Source: CAG-1782 sp041670385 (lineage in GTDB: Bacteria; Bacillota; Clostridia; Christensenellales; DTU072). From it: a stretch of DNA of 64,000 nucleotides. Location: positions 1 to 64,000 of the forward strand of contig JBAXZI010000003.1 of the NCBI GenBank assembly GCA_041670385.1. The letters are read 5' to 3'. Within the stretch, counting starts at the first letter, position 1; each line of letters opens with the position of its first letter. Shown piece by piece: positions 1-8,244 of the stretch. A program made the translations under genes and the position numbers. Below the pieces are notes generated by a model, which worked only from the letters and a program-made list of their open reading frames with translations, was not told the origin of the DNA and did not search any database.

Positions 1-142
1 CTCTATCTCTTTCTATTATGTGTCGTATTTCTATATCGACACCATCATTTTTCATTATATTATCGTGATTCTTTGTTAAAATCCGATATGCACCACTTCC
101 AACAGTGCCTAATCCTAATAAAGCTACTCCTATTTTTCGCAT
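1..142 (-). CDS. hom: Homoserine dehydrogenase, N-terminal fragment (cut by window edge)
   Basis: Reverse-strand translation from the ATG at 142 begins MRKIGVALLGLGTVGSG, the Rossmann NAD(P)-binding start typical of homoserine dehydrogenase, which reduces aspartate semialdehyde to homoserine in Thr/Met synthesis. Only 47 codons lie in the window. An AGGAG site sits just upstream of the ATG, inside the end of coaX, and the two genes overlap by 13 bases, so they are probably co-transcribed and translationally coupled. Other Rossmann-fold dehydrogenases start similarly, but the GLGTVGSG motif in this position strongly favours Hom. Confidence 0.8.
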   Translation of the reverse strand, partial: MRKIGVALLGLGTVGSGAYRILTKNHDNIMKNDGVDIEIRHIIERDR

Positions 143-918
143 TGTATATCTCCTTTTGTGTTCAATTTATATAATATTAACAAGCCCTTTAAAGACAATG
201 CTCTATCTATTATATCAATAAATTTATCATCAATTTGGGTAATTAATTGACTCATACCGCCTGTAGCAACTACTTTTGCACCAGCAAAACCTGGTTGTTG
301 TTTTATTTGGTTAACAATATACGAGGTCAAACCGGTAAATCCATAAATAAGTCCTGATTGCATATTGGAAATAGTATCTTTACCCACTACATTTTCAGGT
401 TTTACAAGTTCTATTCTTGGCAATTTAGCTGCCGTCCTAGCAAAACTTTCCATACTTGCTTTAATCCCCGGAGCTATCATACCACCAACAAAAACGCCTT
501 CAGCGTTTACCATTCCAAAAGTTGTAGCTGTACCACAATCAACAATAATTATTGGACCGCCATAATTTTCATAAGCAGCTACCGCATTGACTATTCTATC
601 GCCACCTAAACCATTAGCATAATCAATTTTTATACAAGTATTTATATTTTGACCAACCATAATCGGTTTGCACTTAAAATAATAACTGCACATATGTTCT
701 AATGTATAATTAATACTAGGGACTACGCTTGAAATGATTATTCCTTCTACATCCGAAAATTTATAATTATTTACCGCTAATAAATCTAAAAGCGTCATTC
801 CAAATTCATCAGCAGTCCTTGTCGTATCGGTCGCTATACGCCAAAATTTAACAGTTTTTTTATCATTGGCAAGTCCAATTTTTATATTGGTATTACCTAC
901 ATCCATAAGTAAAATCAT
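130..918 (-). CDS. coaX: Type III pantothenate kinase
   Basis: A 262-residue protein that phosphorylates pantothenate in the first step of coenzyme A synthesis. It has the type III (CoaX) signatures: the N-terminal phosphate loop DVGNTNIKIGLA (residues 6-17), the GGDR version of the family GADR motif near residue 105, and DCGTATTFG near residue 127. The length is normal. It ends with TAG, one of several clear TAG terminators here, which matters for reading rpsD. It is transcribed from its own promoter (941-969) and overlaps the start of hom. Confidence 0.95.
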   Translation of the reverse strand: MILLMDVGNTNIKIGLANDKKTVKFWRIATDTTRTADEFGMTLLDLLAVNNYKFSDVEGIIISSVVPSINYTLEHMCSYYFKCKPIMVGQNINTCIKIDYANGLGGDRIVNAVAAYENYGGPIIIVDCGTATTFGMVNAEGVFVGGMIAPGIKASMESFARTAAKLPRIELVKPENVVGKDTISNMQSGLIYGFTGLTSYIVNQIKQQPGFAGAKVVATGGMSQLITQIDDKFIDIIDRALSLKGLLILYKLNTKGDIQCEK

Positions 919-940
919 ATCAAAATACTCCTATTAAATA

Positions 941-969
941 ATGATACCACAATATTATTTATCGTGCAA
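941..969 (-). promoter_or_regulatory. Promoter for coaX-hom
   Basis: On the minus strand TTGCAC (964-969) is followed by a 17-base spacer and TATCAT (941-946), a good sigma-A type promoter. Transcription would begin about 15 bases upstream of the coaX start codon region. Confidence 0.7.
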
Positions 970-1017
970 CAAGTGTAGTACATTAAATCAACACATTAAA
1001 CACTTTTTTATATAAAA

Positions 1018-1046
1018 AAGTGGTACATAATATATATGTACCACTT
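1018..1046. terminator. Bidirectional hairpin terminator after rplQ
   Basis: A perfect 12-bp inverted repeat, aagtggtacata (1018-1029) and tatgtaccactt (1035-1046), is flanked by T-rich runs on both strands. It closes the long ribosomal-protein transcription unit, separating it from coaX. Confidence 0.9.
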
Positions 1047-1074
1047 ATTTTTTACATTTACTGCTTCGTTTATA

Positions 1075-1587
1075 CTATACTAGTGAAAGAATACACTTTT
1101 TAGCATCATCGCCTCTTCTATTTTCTAGACGAATAATTCTTGTATATCCACCGCCTTGACCAAGCTCTTCAGCTCTCTTAGCGTATTTAGGACCATATTC
1201 ACGGAACAATTTTTCTACCAAAGGATGTTTTACATCTTGAGTTCTATCGCGGAAATTTTCTTTACTTTCTTTAGGAGCTTTAAGCTCTTGTAAGTCAGCA
1301 AGAGTAGTCATCATTCTTCTTCTTGCTACTAATTTCTTTGGACCATCATTAACAAAAGCTACTTCAATCTTTTCATCTTTTTTATTAGTTTTTGTTTTTG
1401 TTACATCTACTGTATCTGTATATGATTTAACAGCCAAAGTAATCATTTTTTCTGCAACTTTCTTAACTTCCTTTGCTCTATCTACAGTTGTTTCAATTTT
1501 ACCATACCAAAGTAATTGGCTTACTTGATTATTGATAAGCGCTAATCTTTGATCGGTTCTCTTTCCTAATTTACGATTTTTAGACAT
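1075..1587 (-). CDS. rplQ: 50S ribosomal protein L17 (extended form)
   Basis: A component of the large ribosomal subunit near the exit tunnel. The N-terminus (KLGKRTDQRLALINNQ) and the C-terminal GQGGGYTRIIRLENRRGD motif are classic L17. At 170 residues it is clearly longer than the usual 115-130. The extra material lies in the middle (about residues 55-125) and is Lys/Glu-rich. Similar inserts are known in L17 of some Clostridia, so this looks like a lineage trait rather than an error. It is the last gene of the rpsM-rplQ unit and ends in TAG ahead of the terminator. Confidence 0.97.
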   Translation of the reverse strand: MSKNRKLGKRTDQRLALINNQVSQLLWYGKIETTVDRAKEVKKVAEKMITLAVKSYTDTVDVTKTKTNKKDEKIEVAFVNDGPKKLVARRRMMTTLADLQELKAPKESKENFRDRTQDVKHPLVEKLFREYGPKYAKRAEELGQGGGYTRIIRLENRRGDDAKKCILSLV

Positions 1588-1603
1588 CTATATTATCTCT
1601 CCT

Positions 1604-2563
1604 TTACTCATCTTTATTAGAAAGTGATAAGCCAAGTCCAGCCAATTTCTCGATAACTTCATCTAGAGATTTACGACCAAGGTTACGTACCTTCAACATA
1701 TCATCTTCGCTTCTCTTAACAAGTTCTTCAAGTGTATCTATTCCTGCTCTTTTTAAGCAGTTAAGTGGGCGAACTGACAAATCAAGTTCTTCAATACTTT
1801 TTTGCAAACTTTTTTCCATCTTGTCTTCATCTTTACTAACTAGAATATCCAAATCATTCATATCATCAATTATAAACAATTTCAAATGATCACTCATTAC
1901 TTTAGCGGCCAAACTTAGTACTTCTTTTGGTGAAGTAGTAGCATTGGTTTCTACAGTAATAGTAAGTTTATCATAATCAATAGATTGCTCTACTCTAGTT
2001 GCTTCAACTGTATAATTTGCAGAAATAACTGGTGAGAATAATGAATCAATTGATATATAACCTATTGGAGCAGATAATGGCTTATTGTTAACGCTATTTA
2101 CATAACCTCTGCCAATACCTATAGTTAATTCTATTTCCAATTCATAACCATCTTCTAATGTACAAATGAAAGCATTAGGATTCTTGATTTCAATTTCTGA
2201 AGTTAGTGCAATATCCGAAGCTGTTACTACACCGCCCTCTTTTTTAGTAAGTTTTACAACTTGCTTAAAATCAAGGTCATCTGTATTATATGCTTTTACT
2301 GCTACATCTTTAAGATTAAGGATAATCTCTGCAACATCTTCTTTTACACCAGGTATTGTACTAAATTCATGTTTTACACCATCAATTCTGATACCTACAA
2401 TTGCAGCACCAGGAAGTGCGGTACACAAAACTCTACGTAAGCTGTTGCCGATAGTAGTTCCGTATCCTCTTTCTAGCGGTTCGATGACAAAACTGGCTTT
2501 CGCCTCATTTGCACCCTCTATTTCTGTAATTTTTGGTTTTACTATTTCTATCATTTTAGGCAA
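1604..2563 (-). CDS. rpoA: DNA-directed RNA polymerase alpha subunit
   Basis: A 319-residue alpha subunit that scaffolds RNA polymerase assembly and binds UP elements and activators. The N-terminal domain (about residues 1-230) contains the dimerisation motif GYGTTIGNSLRRVLC. The C-terminal domain (about 250-315) holds two helix-hairpin-helix segments, including VRNLGRKSLDEV. It sits between rpsD and rplQ as in most bacteria. Confidence 0.98.
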   Translation of the reverse strand: MPKMIEIVKPKITEIEGANEAKASFVIEPLERGYGTTIGNSLRRVLCTALPGAAIVGIRIDGVKHEFSTIPGVKEDVAEIILNLKDVAVKAYNTDDLDFKQVVKLTKKEGGVVTASDIALTSEIEIKNPNAFICTLEDGYELEIELTIGIGRGYVNSVNNKPLSAPIGYISIDSLFSPVISANYTVEATRVEQSIDYDKLTITVETNATTSPKEVLSLAAKVMSDHLKLFIIDDMNDLDILVSKDEDKMEKSLQKSIEELDLSVRPLNCLKRAGIDTLEELVKRSEDDMLKVRNLGRKSLDEVIEKLAGLGLSLSNKDE

Positions 2564-2584
2564 TCCTCCTATTTGGCTGTTGTA

Positions 2585-3208
2585 TTATTTAGAATACAAC
2601 TCAATGATCATATGCTCTGCGATAGACATATCAACGTCTTCACGTGTTGGCATAGTTAGTACTGTTCCTTTTAGTTCTTCGGGATTGAATTCCAACCATT
2701 TAAAACGGTTGTTAATCTATGCACCCTTTAATTCTTTAAAGAATGGAAGATCTTTCTTGTTGTCCTTAACAGCAACAACATCACCTGCTTTGATTAAATA
2801 AGAAGGGATATCCACTTTATTACCATTAATGGTAATATGACCGTGATTTACTAATTGTCTAGCTTGTGCACGGCTGATACCGATACCCATTCTATAAATT
2901 ACATTGTCCAATCTTCTTTCTAATAGAATCAACATATTTTCACCGACAATACCACGTAATTTTTCTGCCATTAGATAATATCTGTGGAATTGCTTTTCAG
3001 TCAAACCATAAATTCTCTTTGCCTTTTGTTTTTCACGTAATTGCTGACAATAAGCTGATTGTTTTTTTCTTGAAACACCATGTTCACCAGGTGCTACTGG
3101 TCTTTTGTTCATTACACATTTCTCAGAATAACATTTGTCACCCTTCAAAAATAGTTTACATCCCTCTCTTCTGCAGAGACGGCAATCTGGTCCTGTATAT
3201 TTAGCCAT
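2585..3208 (-). CDS. rpsD: 30S ribosomal protein S4 with an in-frame TAG codon
   Basis: A primary 16S rRNA-binding protein. The open frame from ATG 3208 runs 163 codons and stops at TAG (2717-2719). In the same frame, 43 more codons follow to a TAA at 2585. Those codons encode the conserved S4 C-terminus (WLEFNPEEL, then TMPTREDVDM, then EHMIIELYSK). Full length including the TAG is 207 codons, normal for S4. The Cys-rich N-terminus and the S4 RNA-binding domain (about residues 95-155) are intact. The TAG is a point nonsense change, a sequence error, or a readthrough site. Code reassignment is unlikely because coaX, rplQ, rpsM, rplV and rpsE all end in TAG. Confidence 0.9.
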
Positions 3209-3227
3209 ATTTACTTACTCCTCCTAA

Positions 3228-3617
3228 TTACAATCTTCTGCGCTTTGGTGGACGACATCCATTATGTGGAATTGGGCTTACATCCTTAATTAATGTGATA
3301 TCAACATCACAAGCTTGGATTGCTCTGATACTTGGTTCTCTACCTTGACCGGTACCTTTCACATAAACTTCAACTTTTCTTACGCCGTGTGTTTTCGCCT
3401 CATTAACAGCTTTTTCAGTTGCTTGAGTTGCTGCGAAAGCAGTTTCTTTTCTTGCACCTTTTAGTCCTAATACTCCTGCGGAAGCCCAACTAATTGTGTT
3501 TCCTTGCAAATCGGTAACAGTAACTATTGTGTTATTATGAGTGGTATGTACATGTACTTGACCTTTCTCAACATGTTTTAAATCTTTTCTTTTCTTAATA
3601 GATTTTTTTACAGCCAT
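3228..3617 (-). CDS. rpsK: 30S ribosomal protein S11
   Basis: A 129-residue S11 that forms part of the platform near the E and P sites. The conserved VHVHTTHNNTIVTVTD stretch, VYVKGTGQGREPSIRA, and the C-terminal DVSPIPHNGCRPPKRRR are all present. Length is normal. It lies between rpsM and rpsD with short spacers and a good ribosome-binding site. Confidence 0.98.
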   Translation of the reverse strand: MAVKKSIKKRKDLKHVEKGQVHVHTTHNNTIVTVTDLQGNTISWASAGVLGLKGARKETAFAATQATEKAVNEAKTHGVRKVEVYVKGTGQGREPSIRAIQACDVDITLIKDVSPIPHNGCRPPKRRRL

Positions 3618-3627
3618 TTGTTACCTC

Positions 3628-3996
3628 CTATTTTTTTGAACGACTAACGGTACGTTTTGGTCCTTTACGTGTACGAGCATTTTGTTTGGTACTTTGTCCT
3701 CTTACAGGCAAACCCTTTCTATGTCTTACACCTCTGTATGAACCAATTTCCATTAGTCTCTTAATATCTAACATTACATTTCTTCTCAAGTCACCTTCAA
3801 CTGTTAAGTTGTTTTCGATGTATTCACGAATAGATGCAACTTGACTTTCGGTAAGATCCTTAACTCTAATATCTGAATTGACATTTGTAGCTGCAAGTAT
3901 TTTGTTACTTGTAACTAAGCCAATACCATAGATATAGGTTAATCCAATCTCTACTCTTTTTTCACGGGGTAAATCTACACCTGCTATACGAGCCAT
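3628..3996 (-). CDS. rpsM: 30S ribosomal protein S13
   Basis: S13 sits in the head of the small subunit and contacts the P-site tRNA. The start is placed at ATG 3996 (MARIAGVDLPREKR), the universal S13 N-terminus, with GGAGG five bases upstream; an in-frame ATG at 4008 lies ahead of that site and is less likely. The product is 122 residues, with the YIYGIG helix and the C-terminal RGQSTKQNARTRKGPKR tail. It is first in a second transcription unit with its own promoter at 4168-4196. It ends with TAG. Confidence 0.97.
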   Translation of the reverse strand: MARIAGVDLPREKRVEIGLTYIYGIGLVTSNKILAATNVNSDIRVKDLTESQVASIREYIENNLTVEGDLRRNVMLDIKRLMEIGSYRGVRHRKGLPVRGQSTKQNARTRKGPKRTVSRSKK

Positions 3997-4167
3997 TAAA
4001 ACCTCCAAATTTTTTATTATCTTTAATATATCTTAATCAATGAAGTAAACTATCGCTTATTTTTTCACCTTTTGGTCATAAAATTAGGATAATTCAGCCG
4101 CCTCCATATTTGAATTCTATATTTACATTAGTTTAGCTAAAATATCTAACTAATCACTAGCTAAAAT

Positions 4168-4196
4168 ATTATAGCACAAACTTGTTTTGTTTGCAA
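4168..4196 (-). promoter_or_regulatory. Internal promoter for rpsM-rpsK-rpsD-rpoA-rplQ, with a long leader
   Basis: On the minus strand TTGCAA (4191-4196), a 17-base spacer and a perfect TATAAT (4168-4173). It begins directly after the rpmJ stop codon. The transcript would carry about 160 bases of leader (about 4000-4160) before rpsM, containing two copies of ATATTTTAGCTA near the start. A leader this long fits autogenous control of the alpha operon, but no known motif was recognised. Confidence 0.8.
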
Positions 4197-4201
4197 TTAT
4201 T

Positions 4202-4318
4202 TTAGCCTTGTCTTTGTTTATGTTTAGCATATTTTGAACAAATTACCATAACTTTGCCATTTCTTTTGATAACTTTACACTTGTCACACATTGGCTTAAC
4301 TGATGGTCTTACTTTCAT
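4202..4318 (-). CDS. rpmJ: 50S ribosomal protein L36
   Basis: A 38-residue protein beginning MKVRPSVKPMCDKCKVIKR and ending KYAKHKQRQG. The zinc-ribbon ligands (CDKC, then a later Cys and His) are present, so this is the zinc-binding form of L36. It follows infA with a GGAG site ahead of the ATG and is the last gene before the internal rpsM promoter, the usual Firmicutes arrangement. Confidence 0.97.
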   Translation of the reverse strand: MKVRPSVKPMCDKCKVIKRNGKVMVICSKYAKHKQRQG

Positions 4319-4360
4319 TTTCTTATTCCTCCATAAGTTTTTTATATTTATTTATATAAT

Positions 4361-4582
4361 CTAACCTCTATTACGATAGGTTATTCTTCCCTTATTAAGA
4401 TCATAAGGACTCATTTCTACTTTTACTTTGTCGCCTACGCATACTCTTACAGTATGTTGGCGCATTTTCCCACATAAATATGCTGTAATCATATGATCAT
4501 TGGTCAACTTTACTCGGAAATTTGTTCCTGGTAAAACTTCTTCAATTACACCCTCTACTTCAATTACATCTTGCTTAGACAT
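4361..4582 (-). CDS. infA: Translation initiation factor IF-1
   Basis: A 73-residue single S1/OB-fold domain protein that occupies the ribosomal A site during initiation. The sequence (VEGVIEEVLPGTNFRVKL, then CGKMRQHTVRVCVGDKV, then SPYDLNKGRITYR) matches IF-1 over its whole length. Its ATG abuts the end of the KOW-type gene, so the two are coupled. Confidence 0.98.
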   Translation of the reverse strand: MSKQDVIEVEGVIEEVLPGTNFRVKLTNDHMITAYLCGKMRQHTVRVCVGDKVKVEMSPYDLNKGRITYRNRG

Positions 4583-4872
4583 TAAAGACCTCCATTTTGA
4601 GAATCGTACTTGCGCAAGGCACTGTACACTTCTGCGTCATAGATTAATTTAGAATTAATCATCTTTTCTGCTAAATTTACAATCACATCGCCATTATATT
4701 GCAAATGTTTAACATTTTTAGTTTTGGGTTTAATTAATTTATGCAAATCTCCATCTACTATTTTTACAAATTTAGTGCCAACCAATTCTACTACTAGAAA
4801 ATAATTGGTTTGATCTCTACCTGCATCGCTTAATACCACAGAACCGATTTGTAATGGTTTCATAATATTCAT
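4582..4872 (-). CDS. KOW/L14e-like RNA-binding protein between map and infA
   Basis: A 96-residue protein. The N-terminal half (QIGSVVLSDAGRDQTNYFLVVE) has the KOW-like pattern of the small RNA-binding protein commonly found between map and infA in Firmicutes; its role is inferred to be ribosome-associated. The first ATG is five bases after the map stop with no clear Shine-Dalgarno, so translation probably depends on coupling; a second ATG at 4863 is an alternative start. The function is not established from sequence alone. Confidence 0.75.
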   Translation of the reverse strand: MNIMKPLQIGSVVLSDAGRDQTNYFLVVELVGTKFVKIVDGDLHKLIKPKTKNVKHLQYNGDVIVNLAEKMINSKLIYDAEVYSALRKYDSQNGGL

Positions 4873-4877
4873 TTTTA

Positions 4878-5624
4878 TTATAAAGTTATTATTTCCGCCC
4901 TGTCAGATAATATGATAACTGTGTTTTCATAATGCGCTGACGGACTTTTGTCGATAGTTGCTATTGTCCAACCATCATTATACTGCTCTATTTCATAATT
5001 ACCTAATGTAATCATAGGCTCTATAGCTATTGTCATATTCTTCCACAATCGACTGCCTCTTCCCTTTATACCATAATTAGGCACATTAGGATCTTCGTGG
5101 ACTGTTTCACCAATTCCGTGACCAACCAAATCTCTTACTACTCCAAAACCAAAACTTTCTACATATTTTTGGATAGTAAATCCAAGATCGCCTAGTCTAG
5201 TCCCTTCTTTAAGAACCTTAACACCCTCAAAGAAACTTTGTTTACACACGTCCATCAATTGCTTTTTTTCTTTACTAACATTGCCTATAGCAACGGTTCT
5301 TGCTGCATCGGTGTGAACTCCTTCAAGTCCTGCACCACAATCAATTTTTAATAGCATACCTTCTTCCAAAATTATTTTCTTACTAGGAATTCCGTGTACA
5401 ACTTGCTCATCTATTGACGCACAAATTGTGGCTGGGAAACCATCATAATTAAGAAAACTAGGTACGGCTCCTTGACTAGTGATATACTCATAAGCTAATT
5501 TATCTAGCTCCCAAGTATTTACACCTATTTTTGCATTTTCTTCAATAAGTTTGAGTGTATCACCCAAAATCTTACCTGCTTTACGCATAGAATCTAATTG
5601 CTTATTATTTTTTATTGTAACCAT
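4878..5624 (-). CDS. map: Methionine aminopeptidase, type I
   Basis: Removes N-terminal methionine from nascent proteins in the cytoplasm. The 248 residues include the five metal ligands in family order: two Asp in KIDCGAGLEGVHTDAARTV, His in VGHGIGETVHEDP, and two Glu in AIEPMI and SAHYENTVIIL. There is no N-terminal SEC-C extension. The start overlaps the end of adk by 20 bases, as expected in the secY-adk-map block. Confidence 0.97.
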   Translation of the reverse strand: MVTIKNNKQLDSMRKAGKILGDTLKLIEENAKIGVNTWELDKLAYEYITSQGAVPSFLNYDGFPATICASIDEQVVHGIPSKKIILEEGMLLKIDCGAGLEGVHTDAARTVAIGNVSKEKKQLMDVCKQSFFEGVKVLKEGTRLGDLGFTIQKYVESFGFGVVRDLVGHGIGETVHEDPNVPNYGIKGRGSRLWKNMTIAIEPMITLGNYEIEQYNDGWTIATIDKSPSAHYENTVIILSDRAEIITL

Positions 5625-6234
5625 TTAATATAACCTTCACTTGTTCAAATGTATCATCAATGGATTTATTGCCATCGACATCTACTAGTTTTCCCAAATT
5701 GCGGTAATAATCTATCAATGGTGCTGTTTGATCTTTATAAACTTCCAATCTCTTAACCACCGTTTCTTCATTATCATCAGCTCTTTGATATAATTTTGCT
5801 CCGCATTTTGAACAAGTATCTTTTTTATATGTACTTGTATGATAGCTTTCGCCACAAGGACACATTCTTCTTCCACTAATTCTACCTGCAATAACATCAA
5901 AATCAACTACAATATTAATAACATAGTCAATATCTGTTAATTTGCCAAGAGCATCGGCTTGTGCAACTGTACGAGGAAAGCCATCTAGCAATATGCCATT
6001 AACACAATCATCTTGTTTGATGCGATCAGCAACAATGCCGACAACTACATCATCAGGGACAAGTTGACCTTTGTCAATAAACGCTTTTGCAAACTTTCCT
6101 AGTTCTGTTCCATTTTTTATGTTACTACGCAAAGCATCACCGGTAGAAATATGGACAAAGCCATATTCCTTTGCGAGTTTAGTCGCTTGTGATCCTTTAC
6201 CTGCACCGGGTGCTCCCAACAATATTATTTTCAT
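5605..6234 (-). CDS. adk: Adenylate kinase
   Basis: Converts ATP and AMP to two ADP. The P-loop GAPGAGKGSQ is at residues 7-16, and the LID domain (about 125-160) carries Cys residues CPC and CSKC, suggesting a zinc-type LID; the first pair is spaced C-x-C rather than the common C-x2-C. At 209 residues it is the long-LID form. Two bases separate it from the secY stop region, and it overlaps map. Confidence 0.96.
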   Translation of the reverse strand: MKIILLGAPGAGKGSQATKLAKEYGFVHISTGDALRSNIKNGTELGKFAKAFIDKGQLVPDDVVVGIVADRIKQDDCVNGILLDGFPRTVAQADALGKLTDIDYVINIVVDFDVIAGRISGRRMCPCGESYHTSTYKKDTCSKCGAKLYQRADDNEETVVKRLEVYKDQTAPLIDYYRNLGKLVDVDGNKSIDDTFEQVKVILNGYNKK

Positions 6235-6235
6235 T

Positions 6236-7579
6236 TTACTTCAAAAATCCTTTATTTGTCTTTACTAATATTTGTGATTCTAATTGCTTTTCAAATTCTA
6301 ATGCTACGCTTACAAGGATTATTAATCCTGTCGCACTAAATGCACTACTAAACCCTAATGCCTCAAAACCTTTTATACTTGTAAGAATAACAGTTGGTAT
6401 CAATGATACAAGTGCTAAGAACAATGCACCAAATAAAGTGATACGATTGTTGATTTTACGCAAATGATCACTAGTTGATTTACCTGGTCTAATACCTGGG
6501 ATAAATCCACCATTTTGTTGTACCATTTTTGATACATCATCTGGATTGAATTGTATTTGTGAATAAAAGTAAGCAAAGAATATGATTAATATAAACATAA
6601 ACAATGGATACATATATCCGCCTACACCCATCCATTTATACCAGAATGTTGTAAAGCCATTTGTCTTACCTACAAATTCCATTATCATTTGTGGGAACAT
6701 AATCAAACTACTAGCAAAAATGATTGGCATAACACCGCCCGAATTTACTTTTAAAGGAATATAAGTAGTCTGTCCACCATACATCTTGTTACCTTTGATT
6801 CTCTTTGCATATTGAACAGTAATTCTTCTTTCACTTAGGTCAACAAATACAATTAGGAAGAACAACAATACAACTAGAATTATAAATCCAAATAAATACC
6901 AAATACCGGTTAGGTCACCTGATTTTACTTGTTGTGGAATGACATTAAATAAAGCTAGCCAAATTTTGTTACCCAAACTTGATAGAATACCGATAAAGAT
7001 AATAAGTGAGGTACCATTACCAACACCAAATTCGGTTATTCTTTCACCTAGCCACATTACCAATGCACTACCACCAGTAAGTATAACAACTATACTAATC
7101 ATTGTAAATATTGTATTTACACTCGTCGTTGAACTTGCTCCTGCTGATCCAAATACACCAGTGATACTGCCTTTCCAACTCAACATAACTCCGACTGCTT
7201 GTATAACTGCTAATAATATAGCAACATAACGGATATATTGATTTATTTTCTTTCTACCTTCTTCGCCATCTTTACTCAATTTTTCAAGTTTTGGAATTAC
7301 AAGAGTTAGTAATTGCATAATAATGAAACTGTTGATGAACGGTATAATACCTAAAGCGAACAAAGTACCATTCTGTAGAGAACCACCAGTTATCATACTC
7401 ATCATTGCCATGATGTCATAATTACTACCGGAAGTACTCTGTCCGAATGTCGTTACTAAGTTTAAACCAGGAATTGGCACAAAACAACCAATTCTATATA
7501 TCAAAATGATAAATAGAGTGTAGAATATTTTTCTGCGAATATCTGGCGCCTTAAAGGCGTTTCTGAATGTTTTAAACAT
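6236..7579 (-). CDS. secY: Protein translocase subunit SecY
   Basis: The central pore of the Sec translocon in the cytoplasmic membrane. The 447 residues give about ten hydrophobic segments. Recognisable motifs include GCFVPIPG near residue 32, the plug-region glycines, and GIRPGKSTSDHLRKI with the conserved cytoplasmic loop arginines. Its start shares a base with the rplO stop region, indicating tight coupling within the spc operon. Confidence 0.97.
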   Translation of the reverse strand: MFKTFRNAFKAPDIRRKIFYTLFIILIYRIGCFVPIPGLNLVTTFGQSTSGSNYDIMAMMSMITGGSLQNGTLFALGIIPFINSFIIMQLLTLVIPKLEKLSKDGEEGRKKINQYIRYVAILLAVIQAVGVMLSWKGSITGVFGSAGASSTTSVNTIFTMISIVVILTGGSALVMWLGERITEFGVGNGTSLIIFIGILSSLGNKIWLALFNVIPQQVKSGDLTGIWYLFGFIILVVLLFFLIVFVDLSERRITVQYAKRIKGNKMYGGQTTYIPLKVNSGGVMPIIFASSLIMFPQMIMEFVGKTNGFTTFWYKWMGVGGYMYPLFMFILIIFFAYFYSQIQFNPDDVSKMVQQNGGFIPGIRPGKSTSDHLRKINNRITLFGALFLALVSLIPTVILTSIKGFEALGFSSAFSATGLIILVSVALEFEKQLESQILVKTNKGFLK

Positions 7580-8034
7580 TATAGAACCTCTACTTTACCG
7601 CCTGCCTTTTCAATTTTCTCTTGAGCGGATTTTGTGATTTTATTAGTTTTAATAGTTAGCTTTTTGGTTATTTCGCCATCTCCCAAAACTTTTAGACCAT
7701 ACTCTTCAATCTTACTTAAGATTCCACTCATAAGTAATAGTTCTGCTGTAACAACTGTGTCGTTCTCAAAAACTTCTAAAGAGCTAACATTTACTGTAGA
7801 ATATACTTTCTTAAATTGAGCGTTTTTAAACCCTCTTTTTGGTAATCTACGGGTTAATGGCATTTGACCACCTTCAAAACCGATTCTAACTCCACCGCCA
7901 CTACGAGCATTTTGCCCTTTATGACCTTTACCTGAAGTTTTTCCAGTTCCTGATCCAATACCTCTACCTAATCTTTTTTCTTTTTTAGTAGCACCTTCTG
8001 CTGGTGCAATAGTATGTAATTTCATATCTGACAT
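7579..8034 (-). CDS. rplO: 50S ribosomal protein L15
   Basis: A large-subunit protein with the glycine/arginine-rich N-terminal extension typical of L15 (KRLGRGIGSGTGKTSGKGHKGQ). The start is set at ATG 8034 (MSDMKLHTIAPAEG), ten bases after GGAGG. The in-frame ATG at 8043 begins one base after that site, too close to be used efficiently. The product is 151 residues, a normal size. Confidence 0.95.
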   Translation of the reverse strand: MSDMKLHTIAPAEGATKKEKRLGRGIGSGTGKTSGKGHKGQNARSGGGVRIGFEGGQMPLTRRLPKRGFKNAQFKKVYSTVNVSSLEVFENDTVVTAELLLMSGILSKIEEYGLKVLGDGEITKKLTIKTNKITKSAQEKIEKAGGKVEVL

Positions 8035-8051
8035 CTTTAACATACCTCCAA

Positions 8052-8231
8052 TTATACTTCTTCTGTTTTTACAAGATGAGACACCTTGAAAACCATACCA
8101 CGAGTAACAGCATCATCTTCTCTTACAACACTTTGTCCAATCTTTCTTAGTCCAAGTGCTTGAATATTTGCTTTTTGGTTCTTTAAGCGACCAATTGTGG
8201 ATTTCATTAATGTTATCTTAATTTTAGCCAT
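8052..8231 (-). CDS. rpmD: 50S ribosomal protein L30
   Basis: A 59-residue protein, MAKIKITLMKSTIGRLKNQK at the N-terminus and a HLVKTEE C-terminus, matching bacterial L30. It sits between rpsE and rplO, where rpmD is always found, and a GGAGG site precedes the ATG. Confidence 0.96.
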   Translation of the reverse strand: MAKIKITLMKSTIGRLKNQKANIQALGLRKIGQSVVREDDAVTRGMVFKVSHLVKTEEV

Positions 8232-8244
8232 TTATATAATCCTC

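Noticed and set aside
2717..2719. Reassignment of TAG to a sense codon as the explanation for rpsD
   Set aside because: coaX, rplQ, rpsM, rplV and rpsE all end at TAG exactly where their families end, so TAG is read as stop in this genome.
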